DNA of 13,761 bases, taken from positions 1 to 13,761 of the forward strand of contig NHCU01000010.1 of assembly GCA_002167365.1 (NCBI GenBank), written 5' to 3'. Numbering within the stretch: position 1 is the stretch's first letter; every line of letters starts with the position of its first letter. This DNA comes from Betaproteobacteria bacterium TMED41. GTDB taxonomy: Bacteria > Pseudomonadota > Gammaproteobacteria > Burkholderiales > Burkholderiaceae_A. The notes beneath the pieces are model-generated. The model was given only the letters and a program-made list of their open reading frames with translations. It was not told the DNA's origin and searched no databases. This document shows positions 6,325 through 13,719 of the stretch, piece after piece. The position numbers were made by a program, and so were the translations under genes.

Positions 6325-7066
6325 TTATTTTGTTACGAATTTTCTCTTTAGTTTTTGATTTGTAATCATTGATGGCATCTTTGGTTTTTTCAATTTGTTT
6401 TTTATAATTTACTAATTCATTTATCTCCTCATTTATTATTTTTTTCTTAATTCTTTCAATAATTATTTTAACTAGTTCATTTGGCAAAACACCGCCCTCT
6501 ACGGAACCTATATCTTTTAAATAAATTGGAGATAAACCTAGAGTGACAATTTTTTTTGTATTAGGAACAAGTATTTCTAAGGTTGCATCATTTAATGAGA
6601 ATTCATTAATCACTAATTTTGAAGTTGTGTTTATTTTTTTTTCTGCTAATGTATTTTCTTTTATTTTTTTTGAGAATCTCATAACTCTTTTTAAAATTTC
6701 ATCTAAGTTAGAGTCATAATTTTTATTTAATTCAAAACGTATTATAGGTTTTTTTATTATTATAGAATTTATAATTTTTGTATTAGTAAAAAAACTTTTA
6801 ATATCAATATCAGTTGAAATACTTTCAACTTTAAAAAAACTATCAGACGTGAAGTTTTCGGGGTTGCGAATATCTAGTGAACCCAAATGCCCTGTTCCAA
6901 CTATTGCAAATCGGACTTTTTCAATTTTAACCTTAGTACCGGTTATAGAAGTGCCATAAGCATTAATAACATTTTTAGCAATAAAATTGAAACTAAACAT
7001 TGATAAGAAAAATAATATCCCTGTGGCTAAAAGTACAAGTATTGATACTTTAATAAAAGTCTTCAT
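6299..7066 (-). CDS. AsmA-like membrane-anchored envelope protein
   Basis: This 255-residue protein has one N-terminal membrane helix (about 5-30), followed by a periplasm-facing domain. The segment VINAYGTSITGTKVKIEKVRF...GHLGSLDIRNPENFTSDSFFKVESISTDIDIKSFF (split here) follows the repeat-beta pattern of short AsmA/DUF748-type proteins: a lipid-like anchor, a 'tGt.v.v..v' strand, an 'l..l.i.NP.gf' strand and a '.f.v..i...id..s' strand. The last 60 residues are strongly Lys/Glu-rich and probably helical or coiled-coil. Larger AsmA relatives are implicated in moving lipids between membranes; a role for this short form is not established. It sits 21 bases after the PCuAC gene and overlaps or abuts the nuclease gene, so the three are probably one transcript. 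No clear ribosome site is visible. Confidence 0.65.
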   Translation of the reverse strand: MKTFIKVSILVLLATGILFFLSMFSFNFIAKNVINAYGTSITGTKVKIEKVRFAIVGTGHLGSLDIRNPENFTSDSFFKVESISTDIDIKSFFTNTKIINSIIIKKPIIRFELNKNYDSNLDEILKRVMRFSKKIKENTLAEKKINTTSKLVINEFSLNDATLEILVPNTKKIVTLGLSPIYLKDIGSVEGGVLPNELVKIIIERIKKKIINEEINELVNYKKQIEKTKDAINDYKSKTKEKIRNKINEKINNIF

Positions 7067-7087
7067 TTAGTTTATATTTGAAATTCA

Positions 7088-7585
7088 TTAGTGTTTATGA
7101 GTATTGTTTGTTTTTATAATTTCGACATTTACTTTCAGTGATTCAGTATTTTTAAAATGTAGAATCGCATCAAAACTATCACCGTGTTTTAATTTACTTT
7201 TTAGCCCGATAAGCATTATGTGATATCCATTATTGTTGCCTTTCTTTATAGAGACTGTTTCGTTTGGTGGCAATTTTATTGCTGATATCCTACGCATTTT
7301 CATTATGCCGTTAACTTTTTTCATACTGTGAATTTCACTTAAGCTTGCAGTAGCAGTTGAAACACCGATGAGTTCATCTTCCATATCTGAAGTATTTTTA
7401 ATACTTACTATATACATAACACCATTGTCTGTTCCTGGTCTAGTGGGAGTTGAATATGGGTGATTGATTAATAATTCGTTATGTCGGTATTCATGGGCAT
7501 AGGAAATGCTAAATAGAAATGTATTTATAGATAAAAAAATAAAAATTAATATTTTTTTAATGTTGTAAATTGAAAACTTGGCCAT
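7088..7585 (-). CDS. Periplasmic copper chaperone PCuAC
   Basis: PCuAC proteins bind Cu(I) in the periplasm and deliver it to cytochrome c oxidase. The 165-residue product has a signal peptide with a long hydrophobic core and a likely cut after SYA (residue 30). The Cu(I) signature is complete: His86 and Met88 in EIHSM, Met97 in GIMKMR, and His122 and Met124 in YHIML. The family strand GTDNGVMYIV (51-60) and the LIGLKSKLKHGDSF turn are also present. The mature N-terminus (HEYRH) and the C-terminal THKH add further histidines that could bind metal. An AGGA-containing site lies about 11 bases before the ATG. It is the first gene of a minus-strand run and shares a 92-base divergent promoter region with the mechanosensitive channel gene. 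No SCO homologue is in the window. Confidence 0.9.
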   Translation of the reverse strand: MAKFSIYNIKKILIFIFLSINTFLFSISYAHEYRHNELLINHPYSTPTRPGTDNGVMYIVSIKNTSDMEDELIGVSTATASLSEIHSMKKVNGIMKMRRISAIKLPPNETVSIKKGNNNGYHIMLIGLKSKLKHGDSFDAILHFKNTESLKVNVEIIKTNNTHKH

Positions 7586-7664
7586 AGACTTAAAAATCCT
7601 TTCTTGACGATGATTCTCTTTCGTAAAAATTTATTATTTACCATCCAAACAAGAATTACTATTT

Positions 7665-7670
7665 TATAAT
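7665..7670 (+). promoter_or_regulatory. Perfect -10 box seven bases before the mscM start codon
   Basis: TATAAT at 7665-7670 ends seven bases before the ATG at 7678, so transcription should begin at or beside the start codon. No Shine-Dalgarno sequence fits in the gap. This suggests a leaderless mRNA. The box is part of a 14-base AT palindrome (7666-7679). The -35 region near 7642-7647 is poor. Confidence 0.45.
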
Positions 7671-7677
7671 ATATATT

Positions 7678-8928
7678 ATGGATTTTTTATACTTTGATGA
7701 TTTTCCCAATTGGTTAGAAGCTTCATTAAGCTTATCTATATTGCTTATTTTGGCTTTTTTATCTCAACCGATACTTTTATGGGTGATAACCAAGTCGTTT
7801 AATAGGTGGCGATTATTAATAAAGACAAATGTAGTCCAAATACTTCTCAACCCTGAAGTTGGCAAGAGAGTATCTCAAATGTCACCATCAATACTAGTTC
7901 AGATAACAATTTCACTGATTCCTCATCTGAATACTTCTGTTGCAACTGTTATCAAAAATGTTGCTGTTGCAGTAACTATTCTTCATACAATAAGAATCAT
8001 TACAGCCATACTAGATGCTGTGCAAATTTACTATAGCAACTCTGTTTTAAATTCAACTGAGTCAACTCGACCCATTAAAAGTTATTTGCAACTTGGTAAA
8101 ATCTTAATAATAGGATTAGGATCGATTATAATTATTGCTGCCTTGATTGATAGGTCTCCTGCAATTTTGTTGTCAGGTTTGGGTGCAATGTCAGCTGTGT
8201 TACTTATTGTTTTTAAAGATACATTGGTATCGTTTACGGCTGGTATACAACTGACCACCAATGACATGTTAAGGGTAGGTGATTGGATAGAAATGCCTGA
8301 ACTTGGTGCAGATGGAGACGTTGTCGATATAGCTTTGCATACAGTTAAAGTTCAAAATTTTGATAAAACAATTACTTCAATTCCAACGTGGAGGTTGATG
8401 TCATATAGTTTTAAAAACTGGCGAGGAATGTCTGAATCAGGAGGGCGTAGAATTAAAAGAACCATTCTTATTGATGCAACCTCAGTAAAATTTATAGAAA
8501 AACATGATGTAGATGATTTAAAAAATATTTCATTAATTAACAGTTATCTCAACGAAAAATCCACCATGATTGAAGATTCAAACAAACAACTAGCTGAAAA
8601 ATCTCAAGATTTTTTTTCCAAGCCTGTGAATCACAGAAGACTAACAAATCTCGGTACATTTCGGGCATACGTAAACTTTTATTTATTAAACCATAAAAAA
8701 ATTCATACAGATATGACAAGATTGGTTAGGATGCTGAAGCCAGATTCAGAGGGCATTCCACTAGAGATCTATTGTTTTACCTCAACAACTGATTGGATTG
8801 AATATGAAAATATTCAAAGCGATGTTTTTGAACACTTGCTCGCCATACTACCGGAATTTGGGCTGAGGACCTTTCAAAAACCTTCAGGGCATGATTTTGC
8901 TTCGGTAAATGTTGATAACTTAAGATAA
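7678..8928 (+). CDS. mscM: YbdG/MscM-type mechanosensitive channel
   Basis: This is an inner-membrane channel of the MscS superfamily, YbdG branch, which opens under membrane tension on osmotic downshift. The 416 residues match the roughly 415 of E. coli YbdG. Membrane segments are visible at about 14-38, 70-85, 90-115, 137-158 and the pore-lining helix at 161-180. The pore helix is followed by the MscS beta domain: FKDTLVSFTAGIQLTTNDML, then RVGDWIEMPELGADG (200-213). TITSIPTWRLMSYSFKNWRGMSESGGRRIKR (about 231-261, one continuous block) is nearly the same as the corresponding E. coli region. The C-terminal part RRLTNLGTFRAYVNFYL...LEIYCFTSTTDWIEYENIQSDVFEHLLAILPEFGLR is also YbdG-specific. 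Expression probably starts from the -10 box abutting the ATG. It converges with prpE, 22 bases away. Confidence 0.93.
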   Translation: MDFLYFDDFPNWLEASLSLSILLILAFLSQPILLWVITKSFNRWRLLIKTNVVQILLNPEVGKRVSQMSPSILVQITISLIPHLNTSVATVIKNVAVAVTILHTIRIITAILDAVQIYYSNSVLNSTESTRPIKSYLQLGKILIIGLGSIIIIAALIDRSPAILLSGLGAMSAVLLIVFKDTLVSFTAGIQLTTNDMLRVGDWIEMPELGADGDVVDIALHTVKVQNFDKTITSIPTWRLMSYSFKNWRGMSESGGRRIKRTILIDATSVKFIEKHDVDDLKNISLINSYLNEKSTMIEDSNKQLAEKSQDFFSKPVNHRRLTNLGTFRAYVNFYLLNHKKIHTDMTRLVRMLKPDSEGIPLEIYCFTSTTDWIEYENIQSDVFEHLLAILPEFGLRTFQKPSGHDFASVNVDNLR

Positions 8929-8950
8929 ATTGGTTGTAACAATAAAAATC

Positions 8951-10843
8951 TTATTCATGAATTATTCGTTTAATTTCCTCTAAAGCAGAGGGATCTTCGA
9001 GTGTTGTTAGATCGCCTGCATCCTTATTTTCAAGAACTGCTTGAATTGCACGTCTGAGTAATTTTCCTGATCTAGTCTTTGGTAACAAGCTAACAAAATA
9101 AACTTTGTTAGGTCTGGCAAATGGTCCTAACTGTCTGTTAATTAATTCTTTGATCTTGCTTGTTTCTTCATTTTTTTTGTTATGGTCGTTAAATAATTGA
9201 TTTTCTTTTGGAACTATAAATGCTACGGGTACTTGGCCTTTTGTTTCGTCAAACACTCCAACAACAGTAGTTTCAACAACATTTTTATAATTTTGTATTA
9301 CTTCTTCTATTTCTCTTGTACCAATTCTATGGCCTGAAACATTAATAACATCGTCTGTTCTTCCTAACATAAAATAATATCCATCATCATCATATTTTGC
9401 ATAGTCAAATGTAGAATATAAAAAGTTACCGTTTGATTTTGAAAAATATGTGCTAACAAATCTTTTGTTGTCTCCCCAAACAGTTTGAAAACAGCCTGGG
9501 GGGAGCGGAGCAATAATGGACAACACACCTTTTTTATTGGCACCTACGGAGCTTCCTGTTTGTTCATCAATTATTTTGATGTTGTAACCATAAACAGGAA
9601 AGCTTGCACTCCCATTTTTCAATTTTGTTTTTTGGATAGGCAATTGAGCAGATAAAATTGGCCAACCAGTTTCTGTTTGCCAATAATTGTCAATAATTTG
9701 AGTGTATTTCAGGGATGACGAAATCCATTCAGTAGTAGGTTTATCAAGTGGCTCACCAGCTAAAAAAAGTTTTCTTAGCGATGTGGTGTCTGTTTTATTC
9801 AAATACTCGGAGTCCTGTTTTTTTAAAACTCTGATCGCAGTAGGTGAGGTGAACATTGTCGTGATTTTGAATTTTTCAACCAAAGTCCACCAAATACCTG
9901 GGTCAGGCTTAATAGGAAGACCTTCGTAAAGAAGTGTTGTAGATCCATTTATTAATGGAGCATAAACCAAATATGAATGGCCAACCACCCAACCTAGATC
10001 GGATGCGCAAAAAAAGACTTCACCAGGTTTACAATCAAAGATCAACTTCATTGATGTTGACAATGCAACAGCATAACCTCCTGTATCTCTTTGAATTCCC
10101 TTTGGAGCACCTGTTGTTCCTGATGTGTACAAAATGTAACTAGGTTCACTTGAAAAAAGCTTTTGACACTGAATTTGGCTTGATGCAATATTTTTAGAGG
10201 TTTCCGCGTAATCAACATCTCTATTTTCAACAATTTCAAACTTTGAAATCATACGGTCTATTAGTAAAACTTTTTCAGGCGAGTGAGTTGATATTTCGCA
10301 AGCTTGGTCAACTAATTTTTTATACGGAATAACTTTACCTCCACGAACTCCAGCATCAGAGGTTATAATTAATCTGGGAGTAGCATCATCAATCCTGATG
10401 GCCAAAGGCTGAGCGGCAAAGCCGCCGAAAACAACTGAATGAATCGCACCTATTCTTGCGCATGCGAGCATTGCAAAAACTCCTTCAGGAATCATTGGCA
10501 TATATATTAAAACTCTGTCACCCTTTTTAACTCCGAGTCCATCAATCACTTTAGCCATAGTTTGAACTTCTTCATGAAGCTCTCTGAAAGTGTAAGTTTT
10601 ATTTTTATTTATTTCAGTTGAAACGTAAATAAGAGCAGGTTGCTCAGCTCTTTGAGCTAAATGACGATCAATTGCGTTGAAACATAAATTTGTTGTTCCG
10701 TCTGAATACCAATTAGCAAAAGGTGGATTTGAGTAGTCTAAAATTTTTTTTGGAAAGTTAAACCAACTAATATTGTTGGCTTGTTCTCCCCAAAAGTTTT
10801 CTTTGTTATTAATTGAAGTTTTATGAAATGAAGTTAAGTCCAT
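8951..10843 (-). CDS. prpE: Propionyl-CoA synthetase PrpE
   Basis: This is an AMP-forming ligase that activates propionate with ATP and CoA to propionyl-CoA. Its 630 residues match the family's usual length. The acetyl-CoA-synthetase-type N-terminus is followed by the ATP loop YTSGTTGAPKG (239-249), the A5 motif NYWQTETGWP (387-396), the hinge block YFMLGRTDDVINVSGHRIGT (490-509) and the catalytic Lys594 in RSGK. That Lys is also the residue controlled by acetylation in relatives. The A5 ending GWP, rather than GG as in acetyl-CoA synthetase, and the neighbouring prpC and prpD, support propionate as substrate. It is the last gene of the operon, 46 bases after prpD, with a small hairpin in the gap. 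The ATG has only a weak purine-rich site upstream. Confidence 0.94.
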   Translation of the reverse strand: MDLTSFHKTSINNKENFWGEQANNISWFNFPKKILDYSNPPFANWYSDGTTNLCFNAIDRHLAQRAEQPALIYVSTEINKNKTYTFRELHEEVQTMAKVIDGLGVKKGDRVLIYMPMIPEGVFAMLACARIGAIHSVVFGGFAAQPLAIRIDDATPRLIITSDAGVRGGKVIPYKKLVDQACEISTHSPEKVLLIDRMISKFEIVENRDVDYAETSKNIASSQIQCQKLFSSEPSYILYTSGTTGAPKGIQRDTGGYAVALSTSMKLIFDCKPGEVFFCASDLGWVVGHSYLVYAPLINGSTTLLYEGLPIKPDPGIWWTLVEKFKITTMFTSPTAIRVLKKQDSEYLNKTDTTSLRKLFLAGEPLDKPTTEWISSSLKYTQIIDNYWQTETGWPILSAQLPIQKTKLKNGSASFPVYGYNIKIIDEQTGSSVGANKKGVLSIIAPLPPGCFQTVWGDNKRFVSTYFSKSNGNFLYSTFDYAKYDDDGYYFMLGRTDDVINVSGHRIGTREIEEVIQNYKNVVETTVVGVFDETKGQVPVAFIVPKENQLFNDHNKKNEETSKIKELINRQLGPFARPNKVYFVSLLPKTRSGKLLRRAIQAVLENKDAGDLTTLEDPSALEEIKRIIHE

Positions 10844-10868
10844 TTTAATGTCTCTTTTCTTTATGAAT

Positions 10869-10889
10869 TCAAGAATAGTATTTTCTTGA
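10869..10889 (-). repeat. Intercistronic hairpin between prpD and prpE
   Basis: Immediately after the prpD stop codon, TCAAGAA (10889-10883 on the minus strand) pairs exactly with TTCTTGA (10875-10869) around a seven-base loop. There is no T-run after it, so it is not a clear terminator. Hairpins in such gaps can mark processing sites or stabilise the upstream message; that is inference, and a seven-base AT-rich stem could occur by chance. Confidence 0.4.
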
Positions 10890-12329
10890 TTATTCTTTTA
10901 CATATAAGTCTAAATAGTCGTTGACAGCAGTTTGTTTTAATTTTTCTAAATCCAAGGAGAGATTTAAAATCTTTTCTTGAGTTTCTTTTTTAAACTGTCG
11001 ATTCAAATTTATTTTAAATTTTTCAATTAATAAGGGAATCCCGTCTTTTCTTCTTTTTTTGTGCCCAATTGGAAACTCTACTAGTACCTCATCAAGTTTT
11101 TCCCCATCATTAAACTCAACAGTTATTGCATTTGCTATTGACCTTTTTTTAGGATCCAGATAATCATTAGTAAAATTAGCATCCTCAATGCAATGTATTT
11201 TTTCTCGTAGTGCATCTACTCTAGGGTCCATTGCTACCTTATTTTCATAGTCATTTGCTGTAAGTCTTCCAAAAATTAGAGGAATTGCAACCATGTATTG
11301 TATGCAGTGATCTCTGTCAGCAGGATTTAATAAAGGCCCTTTCTTATCAATAATTCTAATTGCTGATTCATGAGTTCTAATTGTAATTTTTTTTATATTT
11401 TCTATTTTATGTCTAACTTTTGGATGTAGTTGCATTGCAATTTCAACTGCAGTTTGGGCGTGAAATTCTGCTGGATAAGAAATTTTAAATAAAATATTAT
11501 CTATTACGTAAGTGCCATAATTTCTATTTATTTTTAACTCTTTGCCATTAAAGAGACAATCATTAAAACCCCAGACATCTGCACCTAAAACATTTGAATA
11601 GCCCATTTCTCCAGTTTTGGATATAAGAGCAAGTCTTACTCCACGACTGGTTGCATCTCCAGCTGCCCATGACTTGCGAGAGCCAGTATTTGGAAAATGT
11701 CTGTAAGTTCTGAGAGAATTGCCATCTAAAAAAACTTGTGAAATTGCGTTGCAAAGTTGTTCTTTAGACAAACCAATAAGTTTTCCACATACAGCAGTAG
11801 ATGCAAGCTTTACTAAAATTACATGATCAAGCCCAACTTTATTAAAAGAATTTTCTAGTGCCATTACACCCTGTATTTCATGGGCTTTAATGATTGATTT
11901 AAGGACGTCAACCATTTTTAATGGTGTTTTGTTTTGATTAATTGCCTCCCTTGATAACCAGTCACTAACTGCTAAGATTCCACCAATGTTATCGGAAGGA
12001 TGCCCCCATTCAGCAGCTAACCAAGTATCATTAAAATCTAACCATCTAATAATAGTTCCAATATTAAAAGCTGCTTGAATTGGATCCAATTTGTAGTTAG
12101 TGCCTGGCACTCTGGCACCATTTGGTACAATTGTATCTTTTACGATTGGGCCAAGCATTTTCTTGCAGGCTTCGTATTCAAGAGCCTCTAAACCACATCC
12201 TAATGAATCCATTAAACAAAATGAGGCGGATTTTAGTGAGTCCTGGTTTTGCAATTCATCATTAAAGACATAATCGGCAATATCTAGTATTAATTTTTCG
12301 AATTTGTTGACATCAGAAAATTGATTCAT
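10890..12329 (-). CDS. prpD: 2-methylcitrate dehydratase PrpD
   Basis: This is a MmgE/PrpD-family enzyme of the 2-methylcitrate cycle. It removes water from 2-methylcitrate to give 2-methyl-cis-aconitate without an iron-sulfur cluster. The 479 residues match the roughly 483 of the enterobacterial enzyme. The signature RWLDFNDTWLAAEWGHPSDN (95-114) is present, as are RTYRHFPNTGSRKSWAAGDA, SYPAEFHAQTAVE and DRDHCIQYMVAIPLI. The RWLDFNDTWLAAEWGHPSDN form is that of true PrpD rather than of more distant MmgE proteins. It begins seven bases after the prpC stop, so translation is probably coupled; no strong ribosome site is visible. No AcnD or PrpF, the alternative iron-sulfur route, is encoded here. 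Confidence 0.94.
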   Translation of the reverse strand: MNQFSDVNKFEKLILDIADYVFNDELQNQDSLKSASFCLMDSLGCGLEALEYEACKKMLGPIVKDTIVPNGARVPGTNYKLDPIQAAFNIGTIIRWLDFNDTWLAAEWGHPSDNIGGILAVSDWLSREAINQNKTPLKMVDVLKSIIKAHEIQGVMALENSFNKVGLDHVILVKLASTAVCGKLIGLSKEQLCNAISQVFLDGNSLRTYRHFPNTGSRKSWAAGDATSRGVRLALISKTGEMGYSNVLGADVWGFNDCLFNGKELKINRNYGTYVIDNILFKISYPAEFHAQTAVEIAMQLHPKVRHKIENIKKITIRTHESAIRIIDKKGPLLNPADRDHCIQYMVAIPLIFGRLTANDYENKVAMDPRVDALREKIHCIEDANFTNDYLDPKKRSIANAITVEFNDGEKLDEVLVEFPIGHKKRRKDGIPLLIEKFKINLNRQFKKETQEKILNLSLDLEKLKQTAVNDYLDLYVKE

Positions 12330-12336
12330 GAATTTT

Positions 12337-13473
12337 TCAAATACGTTTGGTTATTGGAGTAAATTTTTTAGGTGATGGCCCTGTATAATTTGCACTTGGT
12401 CTAATTATTTTTCCGTCGTGCTGTTGCTCTAAAATATGAGCAGTCCAACCAGACGTCCTTGCTATTGCAAAAATAGGTGTAAAAAGTAAGGTGGGTATGT
12501 TCATTTGGTCATAGCTTACAGCACTAAACCAGTCAAGATTTGGAAACATTTTTTTTTCATTCCACATCACCTTTTCTATGCGAGAGGCTATATTAAACAT
12601 TTTCATGTTTTTTTGACTAATAGAAAGATTTTCTGCAACACGTTTGATTATTTGATTTCTAGGATCGCTTACTGTGTATACAGGATGACCAAAACCAATA
12701 ACGATTTCTTTTTGAATTAGTCTTTTTTTTATATCACGTTCTGCTTCATCAGGGGTTGTGTATCTGGTCTGAATTTCATAGGCCACTTCATTTGCACCAC
12801 CGTGTTTTGGGCCTCTAAGTGCTCCAATAGCACCCGAAATACAAGAGTGGTAGTCTGCGCCTGTACCTGCAATCACCCTGCTGGAAAAAGTGGAAGCATT
12901 AAATTCATGTTCGGCGTATAGGTTGAGTGATATTTGCATTGCATTAACCCACTCATCGCTACATTTGTTTGTATGAAGTAGATTCAAAAAATGACCTGCA
13001 ATTGAGTCAGAATCTGATTCAAGGCAAATTCTTTTTTTGGAGTGACTAAAATGAAACCAATAAATGAGAGCTGTCCCAAGATTTGCTAAAAGAGCATTGG
13101 ATAGATCTTCAACATCAACATTACTGCACTGTTTTTTTTCTTGAACCATGCAACCAAGAGCAGATGTGGCTGTTTGTAAAACACTCATTGGGTGAGATGA
13201 TGCAGGAAGTTGTTCTAAAATTTTAAGTAAGTTTTTTGTCAATCCTCTTTTGTTAATGAGCTTTGTTTTATAACTGTCTAGTTCTTTCTGAGTAGGTAAT
13301 TTCTTATAAATTAAAAGGTGAGCAATTTCTTCGAACTCACATTTTTCTGCAATATCGTTAATATCATAACCCCTGTAGTGTAAATCATTTCCAGAATTAC
13401 CTACTGTGCATAAGCTTGTGTTGCCAGCCTCTATTCCTGATAAAGCCACAGATTTTTTTTGTTTTTTTAACAA
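12337..13473 (-). CDS. prpC: 2-methylcitrate synthase PrpC, TTG start
   Basis: It condenses propionyl-CoA with oxaloacetate to 2-methylcitrate. The citrate-synthase catalytic set is complete: His224 (GPKHGGAN), His263 (GFGHPVY) and Asp314 (NLDWFSA), with His189 in YAEHEFNAS. The N-terminal KKSVALSGIEAGNTSLCTVG and NDLHYRGYDI, and the ending IIRPSANYTGP, are those of 2-methylcitrate synthase rather than of ordinary long citrate synthase. Its 378 residues compare with about 389 in E. coli. The start appears to be TTG at 13473: two TAA codons stand four and five codons upstream in frame, no ATG is available, and alignment of KKSVALSG needs residues before any later start. The ribosome site is weak. 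It is the first gene of prpC-prpD-prpE, divergent from pqqA. prpB is not adjacent. Confidence 0.94.
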   Translation of the reverse strand: MLKKQKKSVALSGIEAGNTSLCTVGNSGNDLHYRGYDINDIAEKCEFEEIAHLLIYKKLPTQKELDSYKTKLINKRGLTKNLLKILEQLPASSHPMSVLQTATSALGCMVQEKKQCSNVDVEDLSNALLANLGTALIYWFHFSHSKKRICLESDSDSIAGHFLNLLHTNKCSDEWVNAMQISLNLYAEHEFNASTFSSRVIAGTGADYHSCISGAIGALRGPKHGGANEVAYEIQTRYTTPDEAERDIKKRLIQKEIVIGFGHPVYTVSDPRNQIIKRVAENLSISQKNMKMFNIASRIEKVMWNEKKMFPNLDWFSAVSYDQMNIPTLLFTPIFAIARTSGWTAHILEQQHDGKIIRPSANYTGPSPKKFTPITKRI

Positions 13474-13552
13474 GGTTGTTCTTTATTAATTATTGACTAT
13501 TAATGATTTTAACTAGATATTATTAATTTTATCTTTAGATATTTAAACTTAA

Positions 13553-13567
13553 TATAATAGTATTATA
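13553..13567. promoter_or_regulatory. Symmetric -10 palindrome, likely divergent promoter for prpC and pqqA
   Basis: TATAATAGTATTATA is a perfect 7+1+7 palindrome, so it holds an exact TATAAT on the plus strand (13553-13558) and another on the minus strand (13567-13562). Plus-strand transcription would give pqqA a leader of about 40 bases; minus-strand transcription would give prpC a leader of about 90 bases. The -35 regions on both sides are poor (TATCTT at 13530-13535 for pqqA). A second possible pqqA -35, TTGACT, is at 13493-13498, with TATTAT at 13518-13523 after a long 19-base spacer. AT-rich context means TATAAT matches are easily found; the exact symmetry is the stronger argument. Confidence 0.45.
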
Positions 13568-13603
13568 GATATATTAAATCTAAACTAATTAAGGAGATAT
13601 ATT

Positions 13604-13675
13604 ATGTGGTCTAAGCCTGTTGCTACTGATCTAAGATTCGGTTTCGAAATAACAATGTATGTTGCTGCTAAGTAA
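13604..13675 (+). CDS. pqqA: PQQ precursor peptide PqqA
   Basis: This 23-codon gene encodes MWSKPVATDLRFGFEITMY plus VAAK. It matches the PqqA pattern MWxKP...DLRxGFExTMY. Glu15 and Tyr19 are at the standard positions; these are the residues that the radical SAM enzyme PqqE, helped by PqqD, cross-links, and the rest of the peptide is removed to yield pyrroloquinoline quinone. The ATG is set by a strong AAGGAG (13591-13596), seven bases upstream. It is divergent from prpC. A terminator-like hairpin starts 12 bases after the stop, which would favour high peptide expression over downstream genes. pqqB-E would be expected after the window edge but are not visible. A possible next ATG is at 13755 but cannot be assigned. 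Confidence 0.93.
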   Translation: MWSKPVATDLRFGFEITMYVAAK

Positions 13676-13687
13676 TTACACATACTT

Positions 13688-13719
13688 AAAAAAAACCACT
13701 CATTAGAGTGGTTTTTTTT
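13688..13719 (+). terminator. Intrinsic terminator or attenuator after pqqA
   Basis: Eight A, then CCACTC (13696-13701), loop ATTA, GAGTGG (13706-13711), then eight T form a fully paired 14-bp stem, with a GC-containing core and a T-run. Because the A-run mirrors the T-run, it could also act on the opposite strand. Its place just after pqqA suggests partial termination, giving more pqqA message than downstream pqq message. Confidence 0.85.

Noticed and set aside
6026..6358. Plus-strand open frame of 110 codons opposite the nuclease gene
   Set aside because: It is the antisense of a gene with an intact catalytic motif set; its Phe/Ile-rich composition is an effect of the Lys/Asn-rich opposite strand.
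8921..8953. Possible hairpin between the convergent mscM and prpE ends (TAAGAT with ATCTTA, ATTG with CAAT)
   Set aside because: Interrupted, AT-rich stems without a T-run; below what I would call a terminator.
9702..10239. Several short open frames on both strands within prpE
   Set aside because: They are shadows of the prpE frame, whose motifs run intact through this region.
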